From Streptantibioticus parmotrematis (lineage in GTDB: Bacteria; Actinomycetota; Actinomycetes; Streptomycetales; Streptomycetaceae): a DNA stretch of 64,000 bases. The first letter of the stretch is position 1; the number at the start of each line of letters is the position of its first letter. Below the pieces are notes generated by a model. That model was not told where the DNA came from, ran no database searches, and saw only the letters and a list, made by a program, of their open reading frames with translations. This document shows positions 53,268 through 61,331 of this stretch, piece after piece. The translations under genes were made by a program, and so were the position numbers. The stretch spans positions 1-64,000 of the forward strand of contig NZ_JAINVZ010000008.1 of assembly GCF_019890615.1 (NCBI RefSeq), written 5' to 3'.

Positions 53268-55784
53268 ATGGCAGGGATGTCCCGTCGACGGCTGCTCGGT
53301 TCGGCACTGGGGATCGGCGGGGCCACCGCCGCCGCCTCCCTCCTGCCGCCCAATCTCCAGCAGGCGATGGCCGAATCGGCACGCCACCCGGGTGGCTCGC
53401 TCGACGAGATCGAGCACGTGGTGATCCTCATGCAGGAGAACCGTTCCTTCGACCACTACTTCGGCACGATGCCCGGAGTCCGCGGCTTCGACGACCCGAA
53501 CGCCACCACCCTGTCCACCGGGCGCTCGGTCTTCTACCAGCCCGACCCGGAGAACCCGGACGGCTACCTGCTCCCGTTCCACCTGGACACCAAGTCCTCC
53601 AGCGCGCAGGCCATCCCGTCCACCAGCCACGCCTGGTCCGTGCAGCATTCGGCCTGGAACAACGGCGCGATGGACAACTGGGTGCCCGCGCACCGCAAGG
53701 CGGACGGCGAGGCGAACGGCCCGTACACGATGGGCTACTACAAGCGCGACGACATCCCGTTCCACTTCGCGCTCGCCGAGTCCTTCACCCTCTGCGACGC
53801 CTACCACTGCTCGATGCTCGGCCCCACCTGGCCCAACCGGCTCTACCACTGGACCGGCACCGTCGACCCGAACGGCCTGGCCGGCGGCCCGGTCATCTCC
53901 AACGTCATCCCGAAGCCGTTCCGCTGGACCACCTACCCGGAGCGGCTCGCCAAGGCCGGTGTCTCCTGGCACGTCTACCAGGAGGAGGACGACTACGGCT
54001 GCAACCCGCTGGAGTTCTTCCAGTCCTACCAGGACGCCAAGCCGGGCGATCCGCTCTACGAGCACGGCCTGACCATCGGCCCCACCGACCAGTTCGCCCG
54101 CGACGCGCTCGCCGGGCGGCTTCCCACGGTCTCGTGGATCATCCCGACCGCCGCGCAGTGCGAGCACCCGGACTACCTTCCGGCCTCCGGCGCCGACTTC
54201 GTCGCCCGGCAGCTGGACGCGGTGGCGGCCAACCGTGACCTGTGGCGCAAGACCGTCTTCATCCTCAACTACGACGAGAACGACGGCCTGTTCGACCATG
54301 TCGTCCCGCCGACGCCACCGGCCGGAACCGCCGACGAGTTCATCGACGGGGTGCCGATCGGCGCCGGGATCCGGGTGCCGTGCGTGATCGTCTCGCCATG
54401 GACGCTGGGCGGCTACGTGTGCAGCGAGCCGTTCGACCACACCTCGGTGCTGCGCTTCCTGGAACGGATCACCGGGGTGCGCGAGACCAACATCAGCGAG
54501 TGGCGGCGCCGCACCTTCGGCGACCTGACCTCCGCACTCGGCCTGCCCAGCGGCCGGTCCTTCCCCCAACTGCCGCCCACCAAGGACGGGTTGTGGCAGG
54601 CGGAGAAGGAGATCGCGACGCTGCCTCCGGCTCCGGTCCCCGGCGCCGACCAGACGCCTCCGCACCAGGAGGCGCACCGCGGCAAGACCGCGACCGCGCC
54701 CACCGCCACGGCGTCCGGCGCGCCCACGATCGGCGCCCGGCCGTACTCCCTGAGCCGTGCGCAGGAGAACGCCACCACGCACCGCGCCGACTTCTCCTCG
54801 GAGGCGGGCGGCGCGGGCCCGGCCGGAAGCACCAAGGGCACCGACTTCCCCGGCATCCAGGAGTCCGTGCCGCAGACCGGCCCCACCACCGGCACCCACG
54901 CCTACGCCACCGGCCTGGTCAGCTACAGCATCGCGGTCATCGACACCGCCACCCACGCCCTGGCCGCCAGCATCCCGGCCGGCACCAACCCCTCCGGCAT
55001 CGCGGCGGCCAACGGCACCGGCAAGATCTACGTGGCCAACTCCGGTGCCGGTGACGTCTCCGTGCTCGACACCACCCAGGGCAAGATCGTCTCCAGCGTC
55101 ACCGTGGGTCTCTACCCGCACGGCGTGGCCTCCTCGCCGGACGGCGGCCACGTCTACGTGGCCAACACCGGCCCCGACACCGGGGCGGGCGGCTCCACCA
55201 CCCTGTCGGTGATCGACACCGGCACCGACAAGGTCTCCGCGACCTGGCGGACCGGTCTCGCGCCGCACTCCGTCGCGCCCAGCCCCGACGGCCGCATCCT
55301 CTACGTCACCTGCTACGACGGGCTGAGCGTGCTGGACGCCGAGTCCGGGCGGACCCGGGCGAGGCTCACGGACCAGGCCGAGGCGAACGGTGTCGCCGTC
55401 CACCCGGACGGCAAGCGGGTCCTCGTGGTCAACACCTGGCAGAACGCCCTGTCGGTGATCGACACCCGCACGCTGCGGGTCACCGGGCAGGTGCGCGTCG
55501 GCCGCACGCCCTGGCAGGTCGCCATCAGCCCGGACGGCTCACGCGCCTACGTCAGCGGGGCGAACGACGACACAGTGAGCGTGATCGACACCGCGTCGCT
55601 GAAGGTCCTCGCCACCGTACGCGTCAACCACGTGCCCACCGGTATCACCGCCACCGCGGACACCGTGTGGGTGTGCACCAACGCGGGAAGCACCGTGGAC
55701 GCCATCGACACGGCCACCCTCACGGTGGTGGGAAGCGTCCCGCTAGGCCTGTCCACCGCCCCCAGCGGCGTGATCGTCGTCTGA
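53268..55784 (+). CDS. Tat-exported phosphoesterase (phospholipase C family) fused to a YVTN beta-propeller
   Basis: 838 aa. Tat signal RRRLLGSALG, phosphoesterase domain (about 45-440) with ENRSFDHYFG (57-66) and LNYDENDGLFDH, a Pro/Thr/Ala-rich linker (about 450-545) and about seven YVTN-type blades (about 548-838; repeats of IDTATHALAASIPAGTNP, KIYVANSGAGDVSVLDT and SPDGxxVYVAN type). The C-terminal domains of classical phospholipase C are replaced by the propeller, which could bind a wall or extracellular ligand. ATG 53268 has CAGGGG upstream; ATG 53277 is the alternative. Confidence 0.9.
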   Translation: MAGMSRRRLLGSALGIGGATAAASLLPPNLQQAMAESARHPGGSLDEIEHVVILMQENRSFDHYFGTMPGVRGFDDPNATTLSTGRSVFYQPDPENPDGYLLPFHLDTKSSSAQAIPSTSHAWSVQHSAWNNGAMDNWVPAHRKADGEANGPYTMGYYKRDDIPFHFALAESFTLCDAYHCSMLGPTWPNRLYHWTGTVDPNGLAGGPVISNVIPKPFRWTTYPERLAKAGVSWHVYQEEDDYGCNPLEFFQSYQDAKPGDPLYEHGLTIGPTDQFARDALAGRLPTVSWIIPTAAQCEHPDYLPASGADFVARQLDAVAANRDLWRKTVFILNYDENDGLFDHVVPPTPPAGTADEFIDGVPIGAGIRVPCVIVSPWTLGGYVCSEPFDHTSVLRFLERITGVRETNISEWRRRTFGDLTSALGLPSGRSFPQLPPTKDGLWQAEKEIATLPPAPVPGADQTPPHQEAHRGKTATAPTATASGAPTIGARPYSLSRAQENATTHRADFSSEAGGAGPAGSTKGTDFPGIQESVPQTGPTTGTHAYATGLVSYSIAVIDTATHALAASIPAGTNPSGIAAANGTGKIYVANSGAGDVSVLDTTQGKIVSSVTVGLYPHGVASSPDGGHVYVANTGPDTGAGGSTTLSVIDTGTDKVSATWRTGLAPHSVAPSPDGRILYVTCYDGLSVLDAESGRTRARLTDQAEANGVAVHPDGKRVLVVNTWQNALSVIDTRTLRVTGQVRVGRTPWQVAISPDGSRAYVSGANDDTVSVIDTASLKVLATVRVNHVPTGITATADTVWVCTNAGSTVDAIDTATLTVVGSVPLGLSTAPSGVIVV

Positions 55785-55809
55785 GGCAGCGTCAACTCCC
55801 TTGATGAGA

Positions 55810-55846
55810 AAGGGCCGACGCGGCGCACTCCGCCGCGTCGGCCCTT
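55810..55846. terminator. Bidirectional terminator
   Basis: Perfect 16-bp stem AAGGGCCGACGCGGCG (55810-55825) with 55831-55846, loop 5 nt, between convergent genes. Confidence 0.9.
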
Positions 55847-55889
55847 CCCCCTTCGGCCCGGCCGGTCACCTCAACCGGCGGGGCGGCCC

Positions 55890-56882
55890 TCAGTCCTGGA
55901 CCAGCTTGCCGATGGCGTTGGCCTCGTCGACCTGGTTGGCCAGGTAGCTCCACGACAGGTTGATGTAACCGTGGTCGCCCCAGCCGGTGCCCCAGGAGTT
56001 CTCCACCCGGACGCCCTTGCTGGTGTAGCCGACGACGGTGATCTCGTGGCCGCCCGCGTAACCGGAGCCGGTGTTCGGGTAGTACGCGTACGACGCGGCC
56101 TGCTGCGGGGTGAGCGAGAAGAAGTCGTTGTAGACCGGGATGGATATCGCCACCGGCTCACCGGCCGCCACCGCCGCCTCGACGTCCGCCTTGATGCGGC
56201 TGCCGGTGTGCAGCGGGGTGTAGCCCGACAGCTTCCAGCTGGCGGCGTTGGCCCGCTCGGCGGAGGTCGGCAGGTCGGTGTAGTCGTAGTTGCCCTGCCG
56301 GTAGTCCGACTGCGCGTCGACGCCCTGCGACATCGCTATCCGCAGGTTGTCCTCCGGGGTGGTGCCCACGTTGCGGCCCTGGACTATCTGCGAGTAGGTG
56401 TACATCGGCGCCTGCGGACCGCCGGCGATGCCCTGCTCGTGTTCCAGGACGCTGTACGCGGAGTAGTCCACGGCCCACGCCACGCAGGAGCCGACCTGGC
56501 CCTGGTTGCCGGGCGTCGCCGCGTACTTGGCGAGACTGAAACTGGCCGGGACCGCCTGGCTCTTCTTCTTTGCCTTCTTGTCCTTGGACTTGGAGCCGAC
56601 CGCCTGCGGGGCCAGGCTCTCCACTCTGGGCTCGGCGGCCGACCGCAGCGCCGAGGCGCGGGTGGCGTCCTTGTCGGGGAGGGCGCCGAGCCCGAACGGG
56701 TGGTGGGCGGTGGTGGCCGGTCCCGAGGCGGGCGTGCCCGCCGGGGTCTGCCCGGGCCGGACGGTGCTCGCCGACGACACCCCCACGGCCACCACCGCGA
56801 TCGCGCCGGCCGTGACGAGACCGATGGCCATCCGCGTGCGGCCGTTGACGGTCTTCCACTTGTGCGCGGGACGACGGCTCAC
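55890..56882 (-). CDS. Secreted papain-family (C1) cysteine protease
   Basis: 330 aa. Signal or anchor helix (about 18-39), a Pro/Ala linker, a lysine-rich patch (SKSKDKKAKKKS, 97-108), then a papain fold: oxyanion Q127, catalytic C133 (QVGSCVAWAVDYSAYS), H279 (GGHEITVVGY) and N295 (ENSWGTGWG). Extracellular or membrane-tethered proteolysis is likely. Lacks a classical inhibitory pro-domain. GTG start with AAGGAG. Confidence 0.9.
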   Translation of the reverse strand: MSRRPAHKWKTVNGRTRMAIGLVTAGAIAVVAVGVSSASTVRPGQTPAGTPASGPATTAHHPFGLGALPDKDATRASALRSAAEPRVESLAPQAVGSKSKDKKAKKKSQAVPASFSLAKYAATPGNQGQVGSCVAWAVDYSAYSVLEHEQGIAGGPQAPMYTYSQIVQGRNVGTTPEDNLRIAMSQGVDAQSDYRQGNYDYTDLPTSAERANAASWKLSGYTPLHTGSRIKADVEAAVAAGEPVAISIPVYNDFFSLTPQQAASYAYYPNTGSGYAGGHEITVVGYTSKGVRVENSWGTGWGDHGYINLSWSYLANQVDEANAIGKLVQD

Positions 56883-56997
56883 TGGGGTTCTCCTTGTGCG
56901 TGGGGGAGTCGCCGTCCGCCGGCGCGCGATTTCGGCGCGGGACGGACGGCGACGGTGGGGGGATATCCGCGGTCCGAACCACCATGGGAATTAAGGC

Positions 56998-57107
56998 GGT
57001 TCAGGCTCGCCGGTGAACCGGGCTCGCGGTGTAAGCCCGATTCGGTGCGAGGAAGCTAGCCGGTGATTCCGCGAGAGATCAACCCGGAACGATCGTCAAG
57101 TGATCGT
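56998..57107 (-). promoter_or_regulatory. Structured leader and promoter of the C1 protease gene
   Basis: Within the gene-free stretch 56883-57347. GGTTCA (56998-57003) pairs with TGAACC (57014-57019), and CGGGCT (57019-57024) pairs with AGCCCG (57034-57039). On the minus strand TTGACG (57094-57099) lies inside the inverted repeat ACGATC-N7-GATCGT (57089-57107), a good operator position. Function unassigned; 57108-57347 shows no gene. Confidence 0.5.
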
Positions 57108-57347
57108 GGTCACAAGGGGATTGGGAAATGAGAAGGCGGGAAAGCCCTTTCCTGGCGCCGTTTTGGAGCTGTCCGGAGCCGTTCAGTTCCGCTCGGTGCC
57201 GAAAACCGGAAAAGGAACGGGATATTCCTGTGCCGAAGGTGCGGGCGATATTAGGGGAACCTCAAGAGAGGCTGCGCGGAACACGAGAAACGGCGGGTGT
57301 CCGGGCCGATTGCCCGAATACCCGCCGAATCGTTCGGCGCGGAGCGG

Positions 57348-57851
57348 CTACGCTTCCCGCCGGTGGTCGCCCGTCGCCCCGTCGATCAGCTCGCGCACGA
57401 TGTCCATGTGCCCGGCGTGCCGCGCGGTCTCCTCGATCATGTGGACCAGGACCCAGCGCAGCGAAACCGTCTCGCCGCGCCACGAGGTGCCCGTGGCGTC
57501 CAGGTCCAGTCCGGCGATCACCTCGTCGGCCGCCGCGCGGGCGCGACCGTAGAACGCGAGCACGTCCTCGGGGCTCTCGTGCGGCTCCACCCTCAGGTCC
57601 GCGTTCTCGTCGTCGTCATCGAACGGCAGCGGCTCGGTCTCCCGGCCGAACGGCAGGCAGAACCAGCCGTACTCGACGGCGGCCAGGTGCTTGACCAGGC
57701 CGAGCAGGCTGGTGCCCGAGTCCGTCACGGGCTCGCGCAGCCGTTCGCCGTCCAGGCCCTCCGTCTTCCACACCACCGCCTCGCGGTGCCGGTCGAGGCT
57801 CGCCCGCAGGATGTCCTTCTCGCCGCCGGTCTTCGTCGTCTCCCGTGTCAT
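57348..57851 (-). CDS. DinB/DUF664 four-helix metalloenzyme-fold protein
   Basis: 167 aa. Same motif set as the protein of 34194-34706: LDRHREAVVWKTEGL, HLAAVEYGWFCLPF and HMIEETARHAGHMDI. Probably a mycothiol or other thiol S-transferase-fold enzyme; reaction unknown. ATG at 57851. Confidence 0.82.
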   Translation of the reverse strand: MTRETTKTGGEKDILRASLDRHREAVVWKTEGLDGERLREPVTDSGTSLLGLVKHLAAVEYGWFCLPFGRETEPLPFDDDDENADLRVEPHESPEDVLAFYGRARAAADEVIAGLDLDATGTSWRGETVSLRWVLVHMIEETARHAGHMDIVRELIDGATGDHRREA

Positions 57852-57888
57852 GCGCGGAACGTACCAACGGCCACTGACAAGGAGCGGG

Positions 57889-58761
57889 TCACCAGATCTC
57901 GATCGCGTAGGACACGCCCGTGCCGGTGGTCTGGAGGCTGACCTTCTCGTCCTCGTCGGTCAGGTCCACGTCCACGGTGCCGGACGCCGCGGTGACCGTG
58001 TGGGTGGACACCCGCCAGTCCGAGCCGTCGTGCGCCGCGACGCGGACACTGGCGCTCGCCGAGCGGTCGCCGACCACGTCGAGGCCGAGGTGCAGCCGCC
58101 GGTTCGGCAGCGCCGACCACGCGGTCCCGTGCGGTACCAGGACCACCGTCGGCTGGTCGCCGGGGGCGACGGTTCCCGTGATCCACTGTGCCATGTCGTC
58201 CTCCGGTTCCGGTCCCGATCCGGCGGCCCACGCGCGCAGGGCCGTCGTGCTGGCGAAGTTCGCGACGTCGCGGTCGACGCCGCCGCTGCTGGAGTACTGG
58301 TGGAAGGTCCAGGGGTGCTGGACGCGCGGGGAGCCCGCCGTGGTGATGTCGGCGATCCACAGGCCGTCAGCCACGTACGAGGTGGTGTCCCGGTCCAGCC
58401 AGAAGTCGCGGTTGCAGTACAGCACCACGCGGTGCTGTGGTCGCAGCCGTTTCACCTCGCGCAGGAACGCGTCCTTGTCGGCGCAACTGACCCCGGTGTC
58501 CTCCCAGTCGGCGGCCAGCACGTCCCCCTGCACGCTCACGCACCGCTCGACGAAGTAGGACGCCTGGGCCGTCATGCTCCCCGGGCGCAGGAAGTGGTAG
58601 AAGCCGACCACCAGTCCGGCGGCCCGCCCGTGCGAGGCCTGGGCGGACTGCTCGGGGTTGACGTAGTCCGTGCTCTCGGTCGCCTTGACGAAGACGAACC
58701 CGAGCCCCGAGGTGGAGTAGTCGGACGACTGGTAGGAGCTGACGTCTATACCGTGCAGCAC
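57889..58761 (-). CDS. GH25 muramidase without signal peptide, plus C-terminal beta domain
   Basis: 290 aa. GH25 lysozyme domain (about 1-190): GIDVSSYQ (D6), FVFVKATES, and the catalytic D-x-E as D85-W-E87. Residues about 195-290 form a separate beta-rich domain without a recognised wall-binding repeat. No signal peptide precedes the domain (it starts MLHGIDVSS), so export would need another route, or the protein acts like an endolysin or on recycled wall fragments. GTG start with GGAGG. Confidence 0.85.
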   Translation of the reverse strand: MLHGIDVSSYQSSDYSTSGLGFVFVKATESTDYVNPEQSAQASHGRAAGLVVGFYHFLRPGSMTAQASYFVERCVSVQGDVLAADWEDTGVSCADKDAFLREVKRLRPQHRVVLYCNRDFWLDRDTTSYVADGLWIADITTAGSPRVQHPWTFHQYSSSGGVDRDVANFASTTALRAWAAGSGPEPEDDMAQWITGTVAPGDQPTVVLVPHGTAWSALPNRRLHLGLDVVGDRSASASVRVAAHDGSDWRVSTHTVTAASGTVDVDLTDEDEKVSLQTTGTGVSYAIEIW

Positions 58762-58948
58762 GGGACGCCTCCGATCGTTGTGCCTCGCACCCAGTCTTCC
58801 CGTAAAACCAAGGGAGTTAACGGACGGTCGCGAACCGTGACACTCCGCGCCCGGGGGCGGCGCCGTCCCCGCGCTCCGCCGCGCCGTCCCCGCGTCGCCG
58901 TCGCGCCGCGGCAGGGCCCGTCACCGGGGCGGCTGTTAGCATCGCCGC

Positions 58949-59035
58949 ATGGTCCACCACTCCGCCGGTCTCATCTCGCGCCGGTACGTGGACCTGCACT
59001 ACCAGGCCACCGCCATCTGTCCTCGGTACGTGTGA
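58949..59035 (+). CDS. Leaderless upstream ORF with cysteine near its end
   Basis: 28 codons. Contains SRRYVDLHYQATAICPRYV: an SRR-(H/Y)VDL core and a late cysteine, as in the short leader peptides annotated before sulfur and cysteine genes in streptomycetes. The ATG lies six bases after TAGCAT (58937-58942) and has no ribosome binding site. A 7-bp hairpin follows six bases past its stop. Cysteine-dependent pausing is inferred. Confidence 0.6.
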   Translation: MVHHSAGLISRRYVDLHYQATAICPRYV

Positions 59036-59040
59036 CGCGT

Positions 59041-59057
59041 GCCCGGCACCGCCGGGC
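59041..59057 (+). promoter_or_regulatory. Hairpin behind the cysteine leader ORF
   Basis: GCCCGGC (59041-59047) pairs with GCCGGGC (59051-59057), loop ACC. It lies between the leader ORF and the ROK gene and could be the element switched by ribosome position. Confidence 0.5.
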
Positions 59058-59103
59058 GTCCCCCTCACCCAGGACCACGTCCCGGATCTCCCGGAAGGCA
59101 GCC

Positions 59104-60351
59104 ATGGACGGACTGGTGGCGTCCGCACGCCGCACCCCCCCGATCCGACGGGCCGACATCCCGCCCGCCGTCACCCCGCGCCGGGCCGCCTCCAGCGCCG
59201 GCACCGTCCTGCGCGCGGTGCTCGACCACGGGCCGGTGGCACGCAGCACCGTGGCCCGGCTGACCGGGCTCTCCCCGGCCACGGTCACCGGCCTGACCGG
59301 CGGGCTGCTCGCGGCCGGCCTGCTGCGCGAGGCGCCCGAGGCCGCCGGGCCCAAGGGGGTCGGGCGCCCGCACGTGCCGCTGGACGTCGACACCTCCCGC
59401 CACGTGGTCTGCGCCGCGCACATCGCCGTACTCCACTCCACCGTCGCCCTGCTCGACCTGCGCGGCCGGGTCGTCGCGCAGGACCGGCGGCCGCACACCG
59501 GCACCGCCCCGGACGACGTACTGGACGGTCTCGCGCGCGGGCTGCCCGGACTGCTGGCCCGACACGGCGACGGGCGCGCCCCGTTGGGCCTCGGCGTCGC
59601 GACCGGGGGCTGGGTGGACCGCGGTGGTGGCGTCGTCGTGCGGCACCCGCTGCTCGGCTGGGCGGACGTGCCGGTACGGGAACGCCTCGCGGCGGCGACC
59701 GGACTGCCGGTGCGGGTGGACGCGCACGCGCGGGCACTGGCCCGGGCCGAGCAACTGTTCGGCGCGGCCCGTTCCCGCGCGCGCGACAGCGTGGTCCAGC
59801 TGTTCGTCGGCAACGTGGTGGACGCGGCGTTCGCCACCGCGGGGACCATGCAGCACGGCCCGAGGTCGGCGGCGGGCGCGGTGGCGCACCTGCCGGTGGA
59901 CGCCGCGGCCGACAGGCCCTGCTCGTGCGGCGCCTCGGGCTGCCTCCAGGCGGCGGTCTCGGAGCACACGATGGCCCGCCGCGCGGTCGAGCGGGGGGTG
60001 GTCGCCCGCCCGGTCTTCGCCGACCTGCTGGCCGCCGCCGAGGCGGGCGATGCGGGCGCGGTCGGACTGCTGCGCGAGCGCGCCCGGTTGGTGGGCCGGG
60101 CCGCCGCGCTCCTGCTCGACCTGCTCAACCCCGAGGTGCTGGTGGTGGTCGAGCCGGGCGTGAGCCGGATACCGCTGTGCCTGGACGACCTGCGCGAGGT
60201 GGTCCGGGAACGCTCCTCGGTCCGCGACGACCCGGATCGCGCGATCGTGCCCACCAGCTTCCCCCGCGAGGTGCTGGCGACCGCGGGCGGAGCGGTCCTG
60301 CTGGACGCGCTCTACACCGATCCGCTGGCGCAGGTGACGGCACCGAGTTAA
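59104..60351 (+). CDS. ROK family transcriptional regulator
   Basis: 415 aa. N-terminal winged helix (about 30-95; STVARLTGLSPATVTGLTGGLLAAGLL) and a ROK actin-like fold with the zinc motif C-x-C-G-x-x-G-C (PCSCGASGCLQ). The aspartate of the sugar-kinase motif remains in VDAHARALARAEQLFG. ROK repressors usually sense sugars; here the neighbours are a sulfonate importer and flavin reductase, so a role in sulfur control is inferred from context only. GGAAGG at 59093-59098 before the ATG. Confidence 0.85.
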   Translation: MDGLVASARRTPPIRRADIPPAVTPRRAASSAGTVLRAVLDHGPVARSTVARLTGLSPATVTGLTGGLLAAGLLREAPEAAGPKGVGRPHVPLDVDTSRHVVCAAHIAVLHSTVALLDLRGRVVAQDRRPHTGTAPDDVLDGLARGLPGLLARHGDGRAPLGLGVATGGWVDRGGGVVVRHPLLGWADVPVRERLAAATGLPVRVDAHARALARAEQLFGAARSRARDSVVQLFVGNVVDAAFATAGTMQHGPRSAAGAVAHLPVDAAADRPCSCGASGCLQAAVSEHTMARRAVERGVVARPVFADLLAAAEAGDAGAVGLLRERARLVGRAAALLLDLLNPEVLVVVEPGVSRIPLCLDDLREVVRERSSVRDDPDRAIVPTSFPREVLATAGGAVLLDALYTDPLAQVTAPS

Positions 60352-60368
60352 TTCAGTGAGTTGCATGG

Positions 60369-60398
60369 TTGACGGCGGTCGGCGCGGCTCGCGAGGAT
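60369..60398 (+). promoter_or_regulatory. Promoter of the sulfonate operon
   Basis: TTGACG (60369-60374), 18-bp spacer, GAGGAT (60393-60398). The -10 box ends six bases before the ATG of the leader ORF at 60405, so the transcript would begin at that ATG. Confidence 0.5.
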
Positions 60399-60404
60399 GG
60401 CGTC

Positions 60405-60470
60405 ATGACCAGGCCACGGAACGGAATCGAGCGCACGCGCGCCAAGGCGTGTCGCTGTCCGCGTTCCTGA
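60405..60470 (+). CDS. Leaderless cysteine leader peptide of the sulfonate operon
   Basis: 21 codons ending ACRCPRS, with two cysteine codons (TGT-CGC-TGT) three and five codons before the last residues. No ribosome binding site; the predicted transcription start coincides with the ATG. Second such ORF in this locus. The attenuator role is inferred from the downstream sulfur genes and the position of the cysteines. Confidence 0.6.
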   Translation: MTRPRNGIERTRAKACRCPRS

Positions 60471-60749
60471 GTCGTCCCGCCCGCCCGGCGCACCCCGCCG
60501 GGACGTGAGCCGCTTCGTACCGAAAGCCCGCGGGAACAGGGCGCGTTGAACGCGGCCCGGACGGGCCGTTCGACCTCCCCGCGCTCACGGCGTCCGCCGC
60601 GCGCGACGTCCTTTCGACGCGTACGAGCGGCGCTGCGGGCGCCCTTTCCGCACCGCCGTGCCGCTTTCCCTGTCGTCGCCCTTTCACCGCCCCTTTCGCC
60701 GCCTTCTCGCCGCCGCGCTCCTTTCGCGCGCCCGAATCCGGGAGAGACC
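60471..60749 (+). promoter_or_regulatory. C- and T-rich leader between cysteine ORF and flavin reductase gene
   Basis: 279 nt. CGGCCCG (60553-60559) pairs with CGGGCCG (60562-60568). From about 60640 to 60725 the RNA is strongly pyrimidine-rich with repeated CCCTTTC and G-poor windows. Such C-over-G stretches are preferred Rho entry sites, so Rho-dependent attenuation is possible. Confidence 0.45.
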
Positions 60750-61331
60750 TTGACCACGATCACCTCCGTCAGCCCCTTCGGCCCCAGCACGGCCGGCGCG
60801 GTCGGCCCGTACAGCCCGCCCGCCGGGCCCCCGGGCGTCAGCGCCGACGGATTCCGGCGGGCCTTCCGCGGGCACCCCGCAGGCGTCGTCGTGATCACCG
60901 CGGACGCCGGACGTGGGCCGGTGGGGTTCACCGCGACCTCGCTCACCTCCCTCTCCCTCGACCCGCCGCTGGTCTCCTTCGGCATCGGCACGTCCACCTC
61001 CAGCTGGCCGCACCTGAAGGTCGCCGAGACCGCGGTGGTGAACTTCCTCGGCGCCGGACAGGAGGCGCTGGCACGGCGGTTCGCGACCAGCGGCGCCGAC
61101 CGCTTCGCCGAGCCCACCCGCTGGCACCGCCTGCCGCACGGCGAACCCGCGCTGGACGACGTGTCCGCCGCGCTGCGCGTGCGGATCGAGAGCCTGGTCG
61201 CGGCGGGCGACCACCGCATCGTGGTGGCCCGGGTCGAGGACGCCTGGTCCGACGGGCGGGGCGGATCGCTGGTCTACCACGACGGCGCCTACCACCCGTT
61301 GACCGCCTCGGCCCCGCGGGACCACCGATGA
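60750..61331 (+). CDS. Flavin reductase family protein
   Basis: 193 aa. FMN-binding split barrel of the flavin-reductase type: FRGHPAGVVVITAD, FTATSLTSLSLDPPLVSFGI, and GDHRIVVARVED. It provides reduced FMN to a two-component monooxygenase, such as sulfonate- or sulfide-oxidising enzymes. No monooxygenase gene is visible in the window; it may lie beyond the end. TTG start chosen because GGGAGAG precedes it and it begins the conserved part; earlier codons lack bias for this gene. The stop overlaps the next ATG (ATGA). Confidence 0.85.
   Translation: MTTITSVSPFGPSTAGAVGPYSPPAGPPGVSADGFRRAFRGHPAGVVVITADAGRGPVGFTATSLTSLSLDPPLVSFGIGTSTSSWPHLKVAETAVVNFLGAGQEALARRFATSGADRFAEPTRWHRLPHGEPALDDVSAALRVRIESLVAAGDHRIVVARVEDAWSDGRGGSLVYHDGAYHPLTASAPRDHR

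Noticed and set aside
56998..57100. Possible c-di-AMP (ydaO) riboswitch
   Set aside because: GGTGAA and an AGCTAGCC-like stretch appear on the plus strand, but not in the order or direction needed, and no plus-strand gene follows.
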